From NCBI RefSeq assembly GCF_905373215.1, contig NZ_CAJPRT010000019.1, forward strand, positions 1 through 29,262: 29,262 bases of DNA, in the 5' to 3' direction. A program made the translations under genes and the position numbers. The notes under the pieces are model-generated. The model saw only the letters and a program-made list of their open reading frames with translations, was not told the DNA's origin and did no database searches. This DNA is from an uncultured Campylobacter sp. GTDB taxonomy: Bacteria; Campylobacterota; Campylobacteria; Campylobacterales; Campylobacteraceae. Of this stretch, positions 22,487 through 29,262 are shown in pieces. Numbering within the stretch: the first letter of the stretch is position 1; every line of letters starts with the position of its first letter.

Positions 22487-25400
22487 ATGAGCGGAAAAAT
22501 GAAAAATTTTTTTATAAAACACCGACGTAAGTTTGCTTGCGGCGTAGGTGGATTTGCGCTGTTTTACGTGCTTGCGGGCTTTTTCGGCGTGCCGCTTTTT
22601 ATCGAAAAGGCGCTGCCTAAAATTTTAGAGGGCAGAGCAAACTTTAGCGTGCAGGATGCTAAATTTAACCCCTTTACCTACGAGCTAAACGTCACAAAGC
22701 CGGAGCTTAGCACCTTTAAGCCGCTGTTTAGCGCCGATGAGATAAATTTAAAAATCGGTTTTTCAAAGCTTTTTAAAAAGACTCTCGCGGTAGAAATTTT
22801 GCACTTAAAATCGCCTAAATTTCACGTCGAACGCGAGCAAAACGGCACCTTCAATTTCGAGCCGCTAATCTCGGAGCAAAAGAGCGAAAGCAAGGATGAA
22901 AACTCGAGCTTCAACGTCACGCTGAATAATTTTAAGATTGAGCGCGGCTCTCTGGGCTACGTCGATAACTCCCTGAAAAGGCCGTTTTCGCTCATCTCGA
23001 CCGATCTGAATTACGAGATAAATGGCTTAAATTTAAAGGACGAAACGATCGGCGAGCACGATCTAAGCGCCGTTTCGCGCACATACGACTCGTTAAGCTT
23101 CGATGGAGCGATCGATCTAGCGCCTCTGCGCTTGCACGGCAAAATAGATCTTAAACGGCTAAAAATCGATCCGTTTTGGCTATCATACCTCGATCCTAGC
23201 GGCGTGCGACTTAAGAACGGCTTTCTTTCCGCCGAGCTAAATTACCGATTGAGCCTTGATGAAAATATAAAATTTGCGCTTGAAAACTCAAAACTCAAGC
23301 TTGAGAGCTTAGAAATTTTGCAAGATCAAAGCTTAATTTCTCTAGGCTCGCTAAAAATCCCGAGATTTAGCCTAAATACGGACGTTTCGGATGAAATTTC
23401 AGGCGCAGTAACGATCCCGCAAGTGCTGCTTTCGGACGCAAAATACGATATGAACGAAACCAAAATTTCCACTGGCTTTGAGGGGGCGCGGGTCGCGGAT
23501 TTTGCGCTGGATTTTAATAAAACTGGGGCAAACTTGCGGCTAAACTCCGCCGTAAAAAGCGTAGATCTAAACCGCTCAAGCTTTGCAAACCCGCTAATTT
23601 CGGTCGTTTCAAACGACACTAAAATCACGGAAAACTTCTTGAAATTTAACGCCGAAGGTAACGATACAGCCCTTCATACGGGCTTTGGCGCCTTTAATAT
23701 CGCGGACACGCAGATTACGCTAGCGCGCAGCGATAAAATTTCGGTCGCTGCAACCGAGCTGGGCGCGTTTAGCTACGACAAAGAGGGCATGCAAAACGGC
23801 GCAAGTCTGAAGTTTGCTAAAATTTCAAACTCCAAAATCGCAAACAAAAACGGAATTTTTAGCGGATTTGAAAGCTTCGGCGTGCAAGGGGTGAAATTTA
23901 ACGTCGCGGATCTCGATCTGGGCGTGGATAAAATTTTGCTAAACGAGCCGTTTTTCAACTCGGAAGCGGGCGCCAATGGCGCGAAAAGCATAAACGATCT
24001 GGCGATTTTAAGCGCGATCTCTAAAAATCACGCGAGCTTCAAAAAAACGGCGAGCTCTAACGCCGTAAGCCAAGCGGATGCAAACTCTACAGCAAGCGGC
24101 GCAAATTCGGATTCTAAAAAGCCCGCCAAAAGCCCCGCTTTAAAATTTAAGATCGGAGAGGCCTCCATAACGGGCGCAAAGGCTAAGATCAGCGAGAGCT
24201 TTATCGTTAAAAACAACGTGCACGAGATCAAGGATTTCAGCGCCACGCTAAGCGGGCTAAGCTCGAATTTCGCCGAGCCCTTCGGTATCAAAGCAAGCCT
24301 TATCACGGGCGAAATCACGGCTAGCGCGGACGGCAAGGCCAGCATCGCACCGCTTAACGCAGGCGTGAACTTTAGCCTAAAGGCGCCGAACTTGGGCGTC
24401 TTTAACAGATATGCGGCGGAATTTATCACGGGCTCCATCGCCGGCGAGCTCGCTACGCAAGGGCAGCTGAAGCTTTCAAACGCATTCTCGCTCGAAGCGA
24501 AGCTATCGGGCAAGGGCTTGGCGCTAAGCTCAGGCAGAGATAAAATTTTCTCTCTTGCATCACTAAATATCGCGCAAATCGCACTGAGTCCAAACTCCCT
24601 CACGCTAAACAAGATCGCCCTTGGTTCGCCCGCGGCAAATATCTCGCTAAATAAAGACAGGCGTTTAAATTTAGCTTCGCTGATAAAGCCCGCCGCGCAG
24701 GCAAAGCAGGCCGCAAAGCCCGCCAAAGCTGCGCCTAGCAAATCCACAAAAGACGGGACGAGCTTTGCGTGGAGCGTAAAAAATATCTCGCTTAGCGGCG
24801 GAAGTTTAAATTTCACCGACGAGAGCCTGGGGGCGCCCTTTAAACTGTGCATTAGCGATATGAAGGCAAGCATCAGCGAGATCAGTCCGAAGCGAGCGGC
24901 GGATATTAAGTTTAGCTCGCTCGTAAGTGGAAGCGGGCTGGCAAGCATCACGGCGCGCGCCTATCCGCTGGATTTTAAACGCAAAAGCGACATAAACGTC
25001 GTTTTAAAGGAGATCCCACTTGCGCCCGCATCGCCCTATACCGCCAAATATATCGGTAACGAAATCGCGGGCGGCAAGCTAAATTTAAAACTTGCCTACA
25101 AAATCGAAGACGGCAAGCTAAACGCAAGCAATGATCTAAATTTGGACCGCTTCGAGCTCGGCAAAGAGGTGCAGAGCAAGGATGCGCTGAGCCTTCCGAT
25201 CGGTCTAGTGGTATCGATCCTAAAGGACAGCGACGATCAGATCGATATTAGCCTGCCTCTAAGCGGCACGCTGAGCGATCCGAAATTTAGCTACGGCGCG
25301 CTCGTTTGGGGCGCGGTCAAAAAGCTGCTATCTGACATCGTGTTAAGTCCGTTTAGATTTATGGGAAAGATCGCGGGCGTAGATACGAAAAAGCTCGAAA

Positions 25401-25861
25401 GTATCGATTTTGAGGCGGCGAGCAGCGAAATTTTAATCAGCGAAAACTCTAAAATAGATGATTTGGCCAAGGTCGCAAAAGCCAAGCCCGAACTTAAGAT
25501 CATCCTAAACTCTGCGTATAACGAAAAGTTCGATACTCACGAGTTTAAAAGGCGCTCGCTACAAAATACCCTCACGCTGATGTCTAATAAACAAGGTCTC
25601 TCCACGGATGAAGCCATAGCGGCGCTTAAGATCAAATACGGCATCAAATCCGGCGGCGATGAGGCGATGGAGGAGCTGATAGGGGCGCAGAAATTTACCC
25701 GTTCGCGTCTTGATGAGCTAGCCCTTGCCAGGGCGGCCGCCGTGCAAGCGGCACTAGTGCAGCGCGGTGTAAGCGCCTCTCGCATAGAGATCAAAAAGCC
25801 GAGCGAAGCGGAGCTTAAACAGAACAGCTTTATCCCGCTAAGTCTCGGCGTAGAGAGGTAG
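22487..25861 (+). CDS. DUF748/AsmA-like envelope protein
   Basis: A protein of 1124 aa from 22487, or 1120 aa if translation begins at the better-placed ATG at 22499. A Lys/Arg-rich start is followed by one membrane helix (~17-37) anchoring it in the inner membrane. The rest would be periplasmic and is repetitive beta-strand sequence typical of the AsmA/YhdP/TamB superfamily. FSVQDAKFNPFTYELNVTKPEL (~52-73) and LKSPKFHVEREQNGTFNF (~105-122) are recognisable DUF748 features. An Ala/Lys-rich linker lies near 740-760. The final ~170 residues (from ESIDFEAASSEILISENS) resemble the helical tail with an OmpA-like flavour seen in DUF748 proteins. Relatives are thought to act as bridges for phospholipid transport to the outer membrane; that role is inferred here. 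It diverges from queH. Confidence 0.85.
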   Translation: MSGKMKNFFIKHRRKFACGVGGFALFYVLAGFFGVPLFIEKALPKILEGRANFSVQDAKFNPFTYELNVTKPELSTFKPLFSADEINLKIGFSKLFKKTLAVEILHLKSPKFHVEREQNGTFNFEPLISEQKSESKDENSSFNVTLNNFKIERGSLGYVDNSLKRPFSLISTDLNYEINGLNLKDETIGEHDLSAVSRTYDSLSFDGAIDLAPLRLHGKIDLKRLKIDPFWLSYLDPSGVRLKNGFLSAELNYRLSLDENIKFALENSKLKLESLEILQDQSLISLGSLKIPRFSLNTDVSDEISGAVTIPQVLLSDAKYDMNETKISTGFEGARVADFALDFNKTGANLRLNSAVKSVDLNRSSFANPLISVVSNDTKITENFLKFNAEGNDTALHTGFGAFNIADTQITLARSDKISVAATELGAFSYDKEGMQNGASLKFAKISNSKIANKNGIFSGFESFGVQGVKFNVADLDLGVDKILLNEPFFNSEAGANGAKSINDLAILSAISKNHASFKKTASSNAVSQADANSTASGANSDSKKPAKSPALKFKIGEASITGAKAKISESFIVKNNVHEIKDFSATLSGLSSNFAEPFGIKASLITGEITASADGKASIAPLNAGVNFSLKAPNLGVFNRYAAEFITGSIAGELATQGQLKLSNAFSLEAKLSGKGLALSSGRDKIFSLASLNIAQIALSPNSLTLNKIALGSPAANISLNKDRRLNLASLIKPAAQAKQAAKPAKAAPSKSTKDGTSFAWSVKNISLSGGSLNFTDESLGAPFKLCISDMKASISEISPKRAADIKFSSLVSGSGLASITARAYPLDFKRKSDINVVLKEIPLAPASPYTAKYIGNEIAGGKLNLKLAYKIEDGKLNASNDLNLDRFELGKEVQSKDALSLPIGLVVSILKDSDDQIDISLPLSGTLSDPKFSYGALVWGAVKKLLSDIVLSPFRFMGKIAGVDTKKLESIDFEAASSEILISENSKIDDLAKVAKAKPELKIILNSAYNEKFDTHEFKRRSLQNTLTLMSNKQGLSTDEAIAALKIKYGIKSGGDEAMEELIGAQKFTRSRLDELALARAAAVQAALVQRGVSASRIEIKKPSEAELKQNSFIPLSLGVER

Positions 25862-25878
25862 TGTAAGCAAAATTTGGC

Positions 25879-25884
25879 TATACT
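25879..25884 (+). promoter_or_regulatory. Possible -10 element of dapB
   Basis: TATACT lies 28 bases before the dapB ATG, in the 50-base gap after the DUF748 gene. AAAGGATGAG provides the ribosome site. Read-through from the DUF748 gene is equally possible. Confidence 0.35.
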
Positions 25885-25911
25885 AAGCGGACTAAATTTA
25901 AAGGATGAGCG

Positions 25912-26673
25912 ATGATAAATATAGGAATTCACGGCGGAAGCGGCAGAATGGGCACGATGATCTACGAGTGCCTGAAAAATTTCGATCAGGCGCGAGCAAG
26001 CGTGATCTACACTATCGCACCGCTTGATTATACGCCGAACTGCGCCGCAAGCCGCAGCTACGACGAGCTTTTTAGTGGCTGCGACGTCGTGATAGACTTC
26101 ACGATCCGAGACGGCGCAATAAGCCTAATGAAATTTGCGCTTTCGCACCCAAAGCCGCTTTGCATCGGCACGACGGCTCTGGGCGAAGAGGGCGAGCGGC
26201 TACTGCGCGAATGCGGTGCAAAAATGCCCATGCTGCACGCTACGAACATGAGCCTAGGCGTCGCGGTGCTAAATAGACTCGTATCGCTTGCCAGCAGGAG
26301 CCTGCGCGATTTTGACTGCGAAATTTTAGAGATGCACCACCGCCACAAAAAAGACGCCCCGAGCGGCACGGCGATGAGCCTTGCGGAAAGCGCCGCGAGC
26401 GCGCGCGGGCTAAACTTAAAGGATGTGCGCATAAGCGGTCGCGACGGGCTCATCGGCGAGCGCGGCAAGGACGAGATCGCCGTGATGTCGCTGCGCGGCG
26501 GCGATATAGTCGGGCGCCACACGGTGGGGTTTTACGGCGAGGGCGAGTTCATCGAGCTAAATCATACGGCGACTTCGCGCGCGACCTTTGCCAGAGGCGC
26601 GATAAAGGCGGCGGTATGGCTTGCGTCCCAAAATAGCGGGCTTTACGGCATCGACGACTGCTTAGGAATCTAG
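25912..26673 (+). CDS. dapB: 4-hydroxy-tetrahydrodipicolinate reductase
   Basis: The 253-aa enzyme reduces 4-hydroxy-tetrahydrodipicolinate with NAD(P)H in the lysine and diaminopimelate pathway, which also feeds peptidoglycan. The N-terminal nucleotide fold shows GIHGGSGRMG (residues 5-14). VVIDFTIRDG (~59-68), IGTTALGEEG (~84-93) and ATNMSLGVAVLNRL (~110-123) follow in the expected order. The catalytic segment is EMHHRHKKDAPSGTAM (~140-155) with the active-site His pair, and GEGEFIELNHTATSRATFARGA closes the domain. It is slightly shorter than the E. coli enzyme, as is usual in Campylobacterota. I recall dapB and purF adjacent in C. jejuni (Cj0197c, Cj0196c). Here a small remnant gene lies between them. 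Confidence 0.97.
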   Translation: MINIGIHGGSGRMGTMIYECLKNFDQARASVIYTIAPLDYTPNCAASRSYDELFSGCDVVIDFTIRDGAISLMKFALSHPKPLCIGTTALGEEGERLLRECGAKMPMLHATNMSLGVAVLNRLVSLASRSLRDFDCEILEMHHRHKKDAPSGTAMSLAESAASARGLNLKDVRISGRDGLIGERGKDEIAVMSLRGGDIVGRHTVGFYGEGEFIELNHTATSRATFARGAIKAAVWLASQNSGLYGIDDCLGI

Positions 26674-26701
26674 GCTTTGCGGCTAAATTTAAGAGGAAAA
26701 A

Positions 26702-26893
26702 ATGCCTACAAAAGATGAAATTTTAAATTATTTGCGCGAGCTAAAGCCCGAGTTTGAAAGCTTTGGAATTTACAAAGTCGGGCTATTCGGCAGCTACGCC
26801 AAAGGCGGAGAGAATATCGCCGAGAAGTTTAAAATTTCAGCCGATCTATTTAATAAGGCGTCGGCAAAATGCCGGACGGCGAGCCGTAAATGA
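26702..26893 (+). pseudogene. Truncated MNT-type nucleotidyltransferase remnant
   Basis: The frame encodes 63 aa after AAGAGG. Residues 1-37 (from MPTKDEILNYLRELKPEF through IYKVGLFGSYAKG) match the opening of small MNT nucleotidyltransferases, including the GLFGSYAKG motif that binds the nucleotide triphosphate. The Asp-x-Asp metal ligands that should follow within ~10 residues are absent. The remaining sequence is unrelated to the family and ends at a TGA at 26891-26893. Intact proteins are about 95-140 residues, so this is a deletion remnant and probably inactive. MNT proteins are the antitoxin partners of HepT toxins; no HepT gene is visible downstream. It lies between dapB and purF, which are otherwise adjacent in C. 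jejuni. Confidence 0.7.
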
Positions 26894-26945
26894 TAAAACA
26901 AAATATAGATAAATTTCTAAAAAATAAAATTTAAGAGGTTAGAAA

Positions 26946-28292
26946 ATGTGTGCAATCGTGGGAGTCATAAATTCCGAAGGTGCGGCTAAAACCGCGTATT
27001 ACGGGCTTTTTGCCATGCAGCACCGCGGCCAGGAGGCAAGCGGCATCAGCTCAAGCTTCAACCATCATATCAAAACGATCAAAGCCACAGGGCTCGTGAC
27101 GGAGGTTTTTAGCCCCGCGAGTTTTGAAATTTTAAAGGGCAACATCGCGATCGGCCACAACCGCTACGGCACCGCGGGCGCAGACAGCCTAAAGGACGCA
27201 CAGCCCGTTGCGGGCAACTACGCTTTGGGGGAGATCTCGATCGTTCATAACGGAAATTTAATCAACAAAGACGAAATTCGCCGCAAGCTCGTAAGCGAGG
27301 GGGCGATTTTTCAGTCCGGCATGGACACCGAAAATATCCTACATCTCATCGCACGCAGCAAGCAGGAGCATCTAAAAGATCGCATCGTCGAAGCTCTGAA
27401 TCAGTGCGTGGGCGCGTACTCGCTTCTGATTTTAAGCCGCTCGAAGATGTTTGCCGTGCGCGATCGCTACGGCGTGCGTCCGCTTAGCATCGGCAGGCTC
27501 AAAGACGGCGGCTACATCGTCGCGAGCGAGACCTGCGCGTTTGATCTCGTAGGAGCCGAGTTCGTCCGCGACGTGAAGCCCGGCGAGATGGTGATCTTCG
27601 AAGAAGGCAAGGATGAGTTTAGCTCGGTTCAAATTTTAAAAGCCGCGGAGGCTAGAATTTGCGCGTTTGAATACATCTACTTCGCGCGCCCCGACAGCGT
27701 CGTAGAGGGCAAAAACGTATATGAGGTCAGAAAAAAACTGGGCGCTGCGCTCGCGCGAAAATGTAAAAATTTAAAAGCCGATTTCGTCGTGCCCGTACCC
27801 GATAGCGGCGTACCGGCGGCGCTAGGTTTCGCACAAGAGAGCAAAATACCCTTTGAGATGGCGATCGTGCGCAACCACTACATCGGTCGCACCTTCATCG
27901 AGCCGACGCAAGAGGTGCGAAATTTAAAGGTCAAACTCAAGCTAAATCCGATCGGCGCGGCACTGCACGGCAAGAGCATCGCGGTGATCGACGACAGCAT
28001 CGTGCGCGGCACTACGAGCAAAAAGATCGTCGAGCTTCTGCGCCATGCGGGTGCGGCGCGCGTGCATATGTGCATCGCAAGCCCCGAGCTAAAGTATCCC
28101 GAGCGCTACGGCATCGACACGCCGAGCGTGCGCGAGCTGATCGCCGCAAATATGAGCACGGATGAAATTTGCAAATTTATAGGCGCCGACAGCCTCACGT
28201 TTCTTAGCGTGCCTGAGCTCGTAGAGGCGCTTGGGGGCGAGCGCAAGTACTCGCTCGTAAGCTTCGACGGCGATTATTTTATCAAGGATTAA
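26946..28292 (+). CDS. purF: Amidophosphoribosyltransferase
   Basis: The 448-aa enzyme makes 5-phosphoribosylamine from PRPP and glutamine, the committed step of purine synthesis. The start is MCAIVGV, so Cys2 becomes the N-terminal nucleophile of the class II glutaminase domain after Met removal. GLFAMQHRGQEASGI (~21-35), GHNRYGTAG (~74-82) and IVHNGNLIN (~98-106) complete that domain. The phosphoribosyltransferase domain has PVPDSGVPAALGFA and the PRPP loop VIDDSIVRGTT (residues 347-357). No propeptide precedes Cys2, unlike Bacillus PurF, so it resembles the E. coli type. A ribosome site AAGAGGTTAG precedes the ATG. Confidence 0.98.
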   Translation: MCAIVGVINSEGAAKTAYYGLFAMQHRGQEASGISSSFNHHIKTIKATGLVTEVFSPASFEILKGNIAIGHNRYGTAGADSLKDAQPVAGNYALGEISIVHNGNLINKDEIRRKLVSEGAIFQSGMDTENILHLIARSKQEHLKDRIVEALNQCVGAYSLLILSRSKMFAVRDRYGVRPLSIGRLKDGGYIVASETCAFDLVGAEFVRDVKPGEMVIFEEGKDEFSSVQILKAAEARICAFEYIYFARPDSVVEGKNVYEVRKKLGAALARKCKNLKADFVVPVPDSGVPAALGFAQESKIPFEMAIVRNHYIGRTFIEPTQEVRNLKVKLKLNPIGAALHGKSIAVIDDSIVRGTTSKKIVELLRHAGAARVHMCIASPELKYPERYGIDTPSVRELIAANMSTDEICKFIGADSLTFLSVPELVEALGGERKYSLVSFDGDYFIKD

Positions 28293-28776
28293 CGAGGATT
28301 TCGTATCGCCGCGCCGGCACCTGCACCTCTTTACGGCGCCGCGATCCGATGGGTGGTGCGCTAGAATTTCAAATTTATCGCGCTGCGATATATGAGCGAG
28401 CGTCGCCTCTTATTATGCAGCCTTGCATTTCAAATTTTATCATGCGGCTGCGACGGGGCGGCGTAATATAGAATTTTAAAATTTTACCCCGCCTATCAGA
28501 CCGCGTGAAATTTTGTCGAAAGAGGGTTGAAATTTTGAGGCGGCGTTAAATTTTGCAAGCTTTAAAACGCGCAAAATTTCATCCTGCGGACGTGGATTTG
28601 TCGTGCCGCGTGAAATTCTGCCGCGGCGCTAGGCACAAATTTCATCTCGAAATGTTTAAAAATTTTTCGCGACGATTAAATTTAGCGCGAGGCGCTATAA
28701 AAATTTTACCGCAAGCGCGTCGGTTGCGATACTGATACGAAATTTTGCGGCGTAAATTTAAAATAAAGGAGTCAAG
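28293..28776. other. Intergenic with AAATTT tracts and a short direct repeat
   Basis: These 484 bases lie between purF and the DUF488 gene. They hold many AAATTT tracts. A near-identical 15-base direct repeat, CCGCGTGAAATT(T/C)TG, lies at 28501-28515 and 28606-28620. A small palindrome, TAGCGC-GAG-GCGCTA, lies at 28683-28697 and is followed by ATAAAAATTTT, which could terminate transcription on the plus strand. No convincing gene is seen; the open frames here look random. Confidence 0.55.
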
Positions 28777-29130
28777 ATGCCAAAATTTAAAATCAAGCGC
28801 GTTTATAAAAAACTGAGTGAAAACGACGGATTTTTGGTGCTTTGCGATAGGCTTTGGCCACGCGGCGTGAAAAAAGAGGCGCTACCGATCGATATGTGGG
28901 CGAAAGAGATAACGCCGAGCACCGAGATACGCAAGCTTTTTGCGCACAAGCCCGAGAATTTCGCCCATTTTAAGGAGCTTTACCTAGCCGAGCTTTCGCA
29001 AAATCCCGCCGTGGAGGAGTTTTTGGGAGCAGTCAAGGATGAGCCGCTAGTTACTCTACTGTACGCCGCAAAGGACGAGCAGTGCAACCACGCGATGATT
29101 CTGCGCGATTTTTTGCAAAGCAAGGTCTGA
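28777..29130 (+). CDS. DUF488 family protein (YeaO-like)
   Basis: The 117-aa protein has the length and signature of the DUF488/YeaO family: IKRVYKKL at the N-terminus, then LCDRLWPRGVKKEAL (~22-36), DMWAKEITPSTEIRKLF (~39-55), HKPENFAHFKELYLAEL (~57-73) and TLLYAAKDEQCNHAMIL (~92-108). The LWPRG and YAAKDEQxNHA segments are the conserved parts. The biochemical role of the family is not established; some DUF488 members carry a conserved Cys-His pair near the C-terminus, here Cys103 and His105. A ribosome site AAAGGAGT precedes the ATG. It appears to be transcribed alone and is followed by a hairpin. Confidence 0.9.
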   Translation: MPKFKIKRVYKKLSENDGFLVLCDRLWPRGVKKEALPIDMWAKEITPSTEIRKLFAHKPENFAHFKELYLAELSQNPAVEEFLGAVKDEPLVTLLYAAKDEQCNHAMILRDFLQSKV

Positions 29131-29150
29131 TAAAGGTGCTGTTTTATAAA

Positions 29151-29180
29151 CCGAGCGGCGAAATTTACGCCGCAATTCGG
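29151..29180 (+). terminator. Hairpin downstream of the DUF488 gene
   Basis: GCGGCG (29155-29160) pairs with CGCCGC (29168-29173) around AAATTTA. CCGA and TCGG can extend the stem outside a 3-base bulge. TAAAAATTTT follows. It sits 21 bases after the stop codon, where an intrinsic terminator is expected. Confidence 0.5.
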
Positions 29181-29262
29181 TAAAAATTTTGAAATTTCAT
29201 AAAAAGCAGAGCCGCAATCCAAGCAAAATCACTCTAATTTATATATGCAAATTTAGAACTTG

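Noticed and set aside
24028..24951. Long 307-residue open frame on the minus strand
   Set aside because: It is antisense to the DUF748 gene and low in complexity (Ala, Leu, Ser), with no ribosome site or family motif. It is a shadow of the biased codon use on the plus strand.
26894..26938. 14-residue frame after the nucleotidyltransferase remnant as a HepT start
   Set aside because: It encodes only MIKQNIDKFLKNKI before a stop. Nothing matches a HepT domain.

Overview
The window reads as chromosome of a Campylobacter species (Campylobacterota), probably one of the higher-GC oral or gut species such as C. gracilis, C. showae or C. concisus. Three things point there. Short AAATTT tracts are very frequent, both between genes and inside an otherwise roughly balanced-GC background. 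The futalosine-type menaquinone gene mqnA is present. Gene neighbourhoods also match what I recall of C. jejuni: mqnA, malic enzyme, gltX and a SurA-like gene (Cj1285c to Cj1289); queH, fabZ, lpxA, clpX, mreB, mreC and carB (Cj0272 to Cj0279); and dapB with purF (Cj0197c, Cj0196c). The species assignment is inference.

Layout. 1-1245: AT-rich accessory segment with the tail of a truncated gene, a 261-aa protein with an apparent internal duplication, and a 90-aa membrane-anchored protein. 1703-2434: secreted DUF4197 protein (minus). 2923-9543: minus-strand metabolic block in transcription order gltX, malic enzyme, nicotinate phosphoribosyltransferase, small lipoprotein, mqnA, gdhA, mostly with overlapping or nearly touching ends. 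9628-10518: divergent SurA-like periplasmic chaperone. 10671-10917: broken remnant of an unknown gene. 10970-13709: AT-rich two-gene ATPase plus HNH nuclease module. 13743-22434: one tightly packed minus-strand operon queH, fabZ, lpxA, clpX, mreB, mreC, carB. 22487-25861: large DUF748/AsmA-like envelope protein. 25912-28292: dapB, a truncated nucleotidyltransferase remnant, and purF. 28777-29130: DUF488 protein.

The most interesting element is the ATPase/HNH pair at 10970-13709. It has the architecture of Septu-type (PtuA/PtuB-like) antiphage defence: an SMC/ABC-like ATPase with no nuclease domain of its own, overlapping by 8 bp an HNH endonuclease gene. It is markedly more AT-rich than its neighbours. 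It sits next to a broken gene and exactly at the junction of two gene blocks that I recall as separate in C. jejuni, which suggests an insertion or rearrangement hot spot. The assignment is by architecture and motifs only; the ATPase and the HNH protein may define a divergent or unclassified subtype.

The remaining genes are housekeeping: amino-acid metabolism (gdhA, dapB), anaplerosis (malic enzyme), NAD salvage, menaquinone synthesis, translation (gltX, queH), lipid A and fatty-acid synthesis (lpxA, fabZ), cell shape (mreB, mreC), protein quality control (clpX, SurA-like) and nucleotide synthesis (carB, purF). I saw no rRNA, tRNA, CRISPR array or intact insertion sequence.
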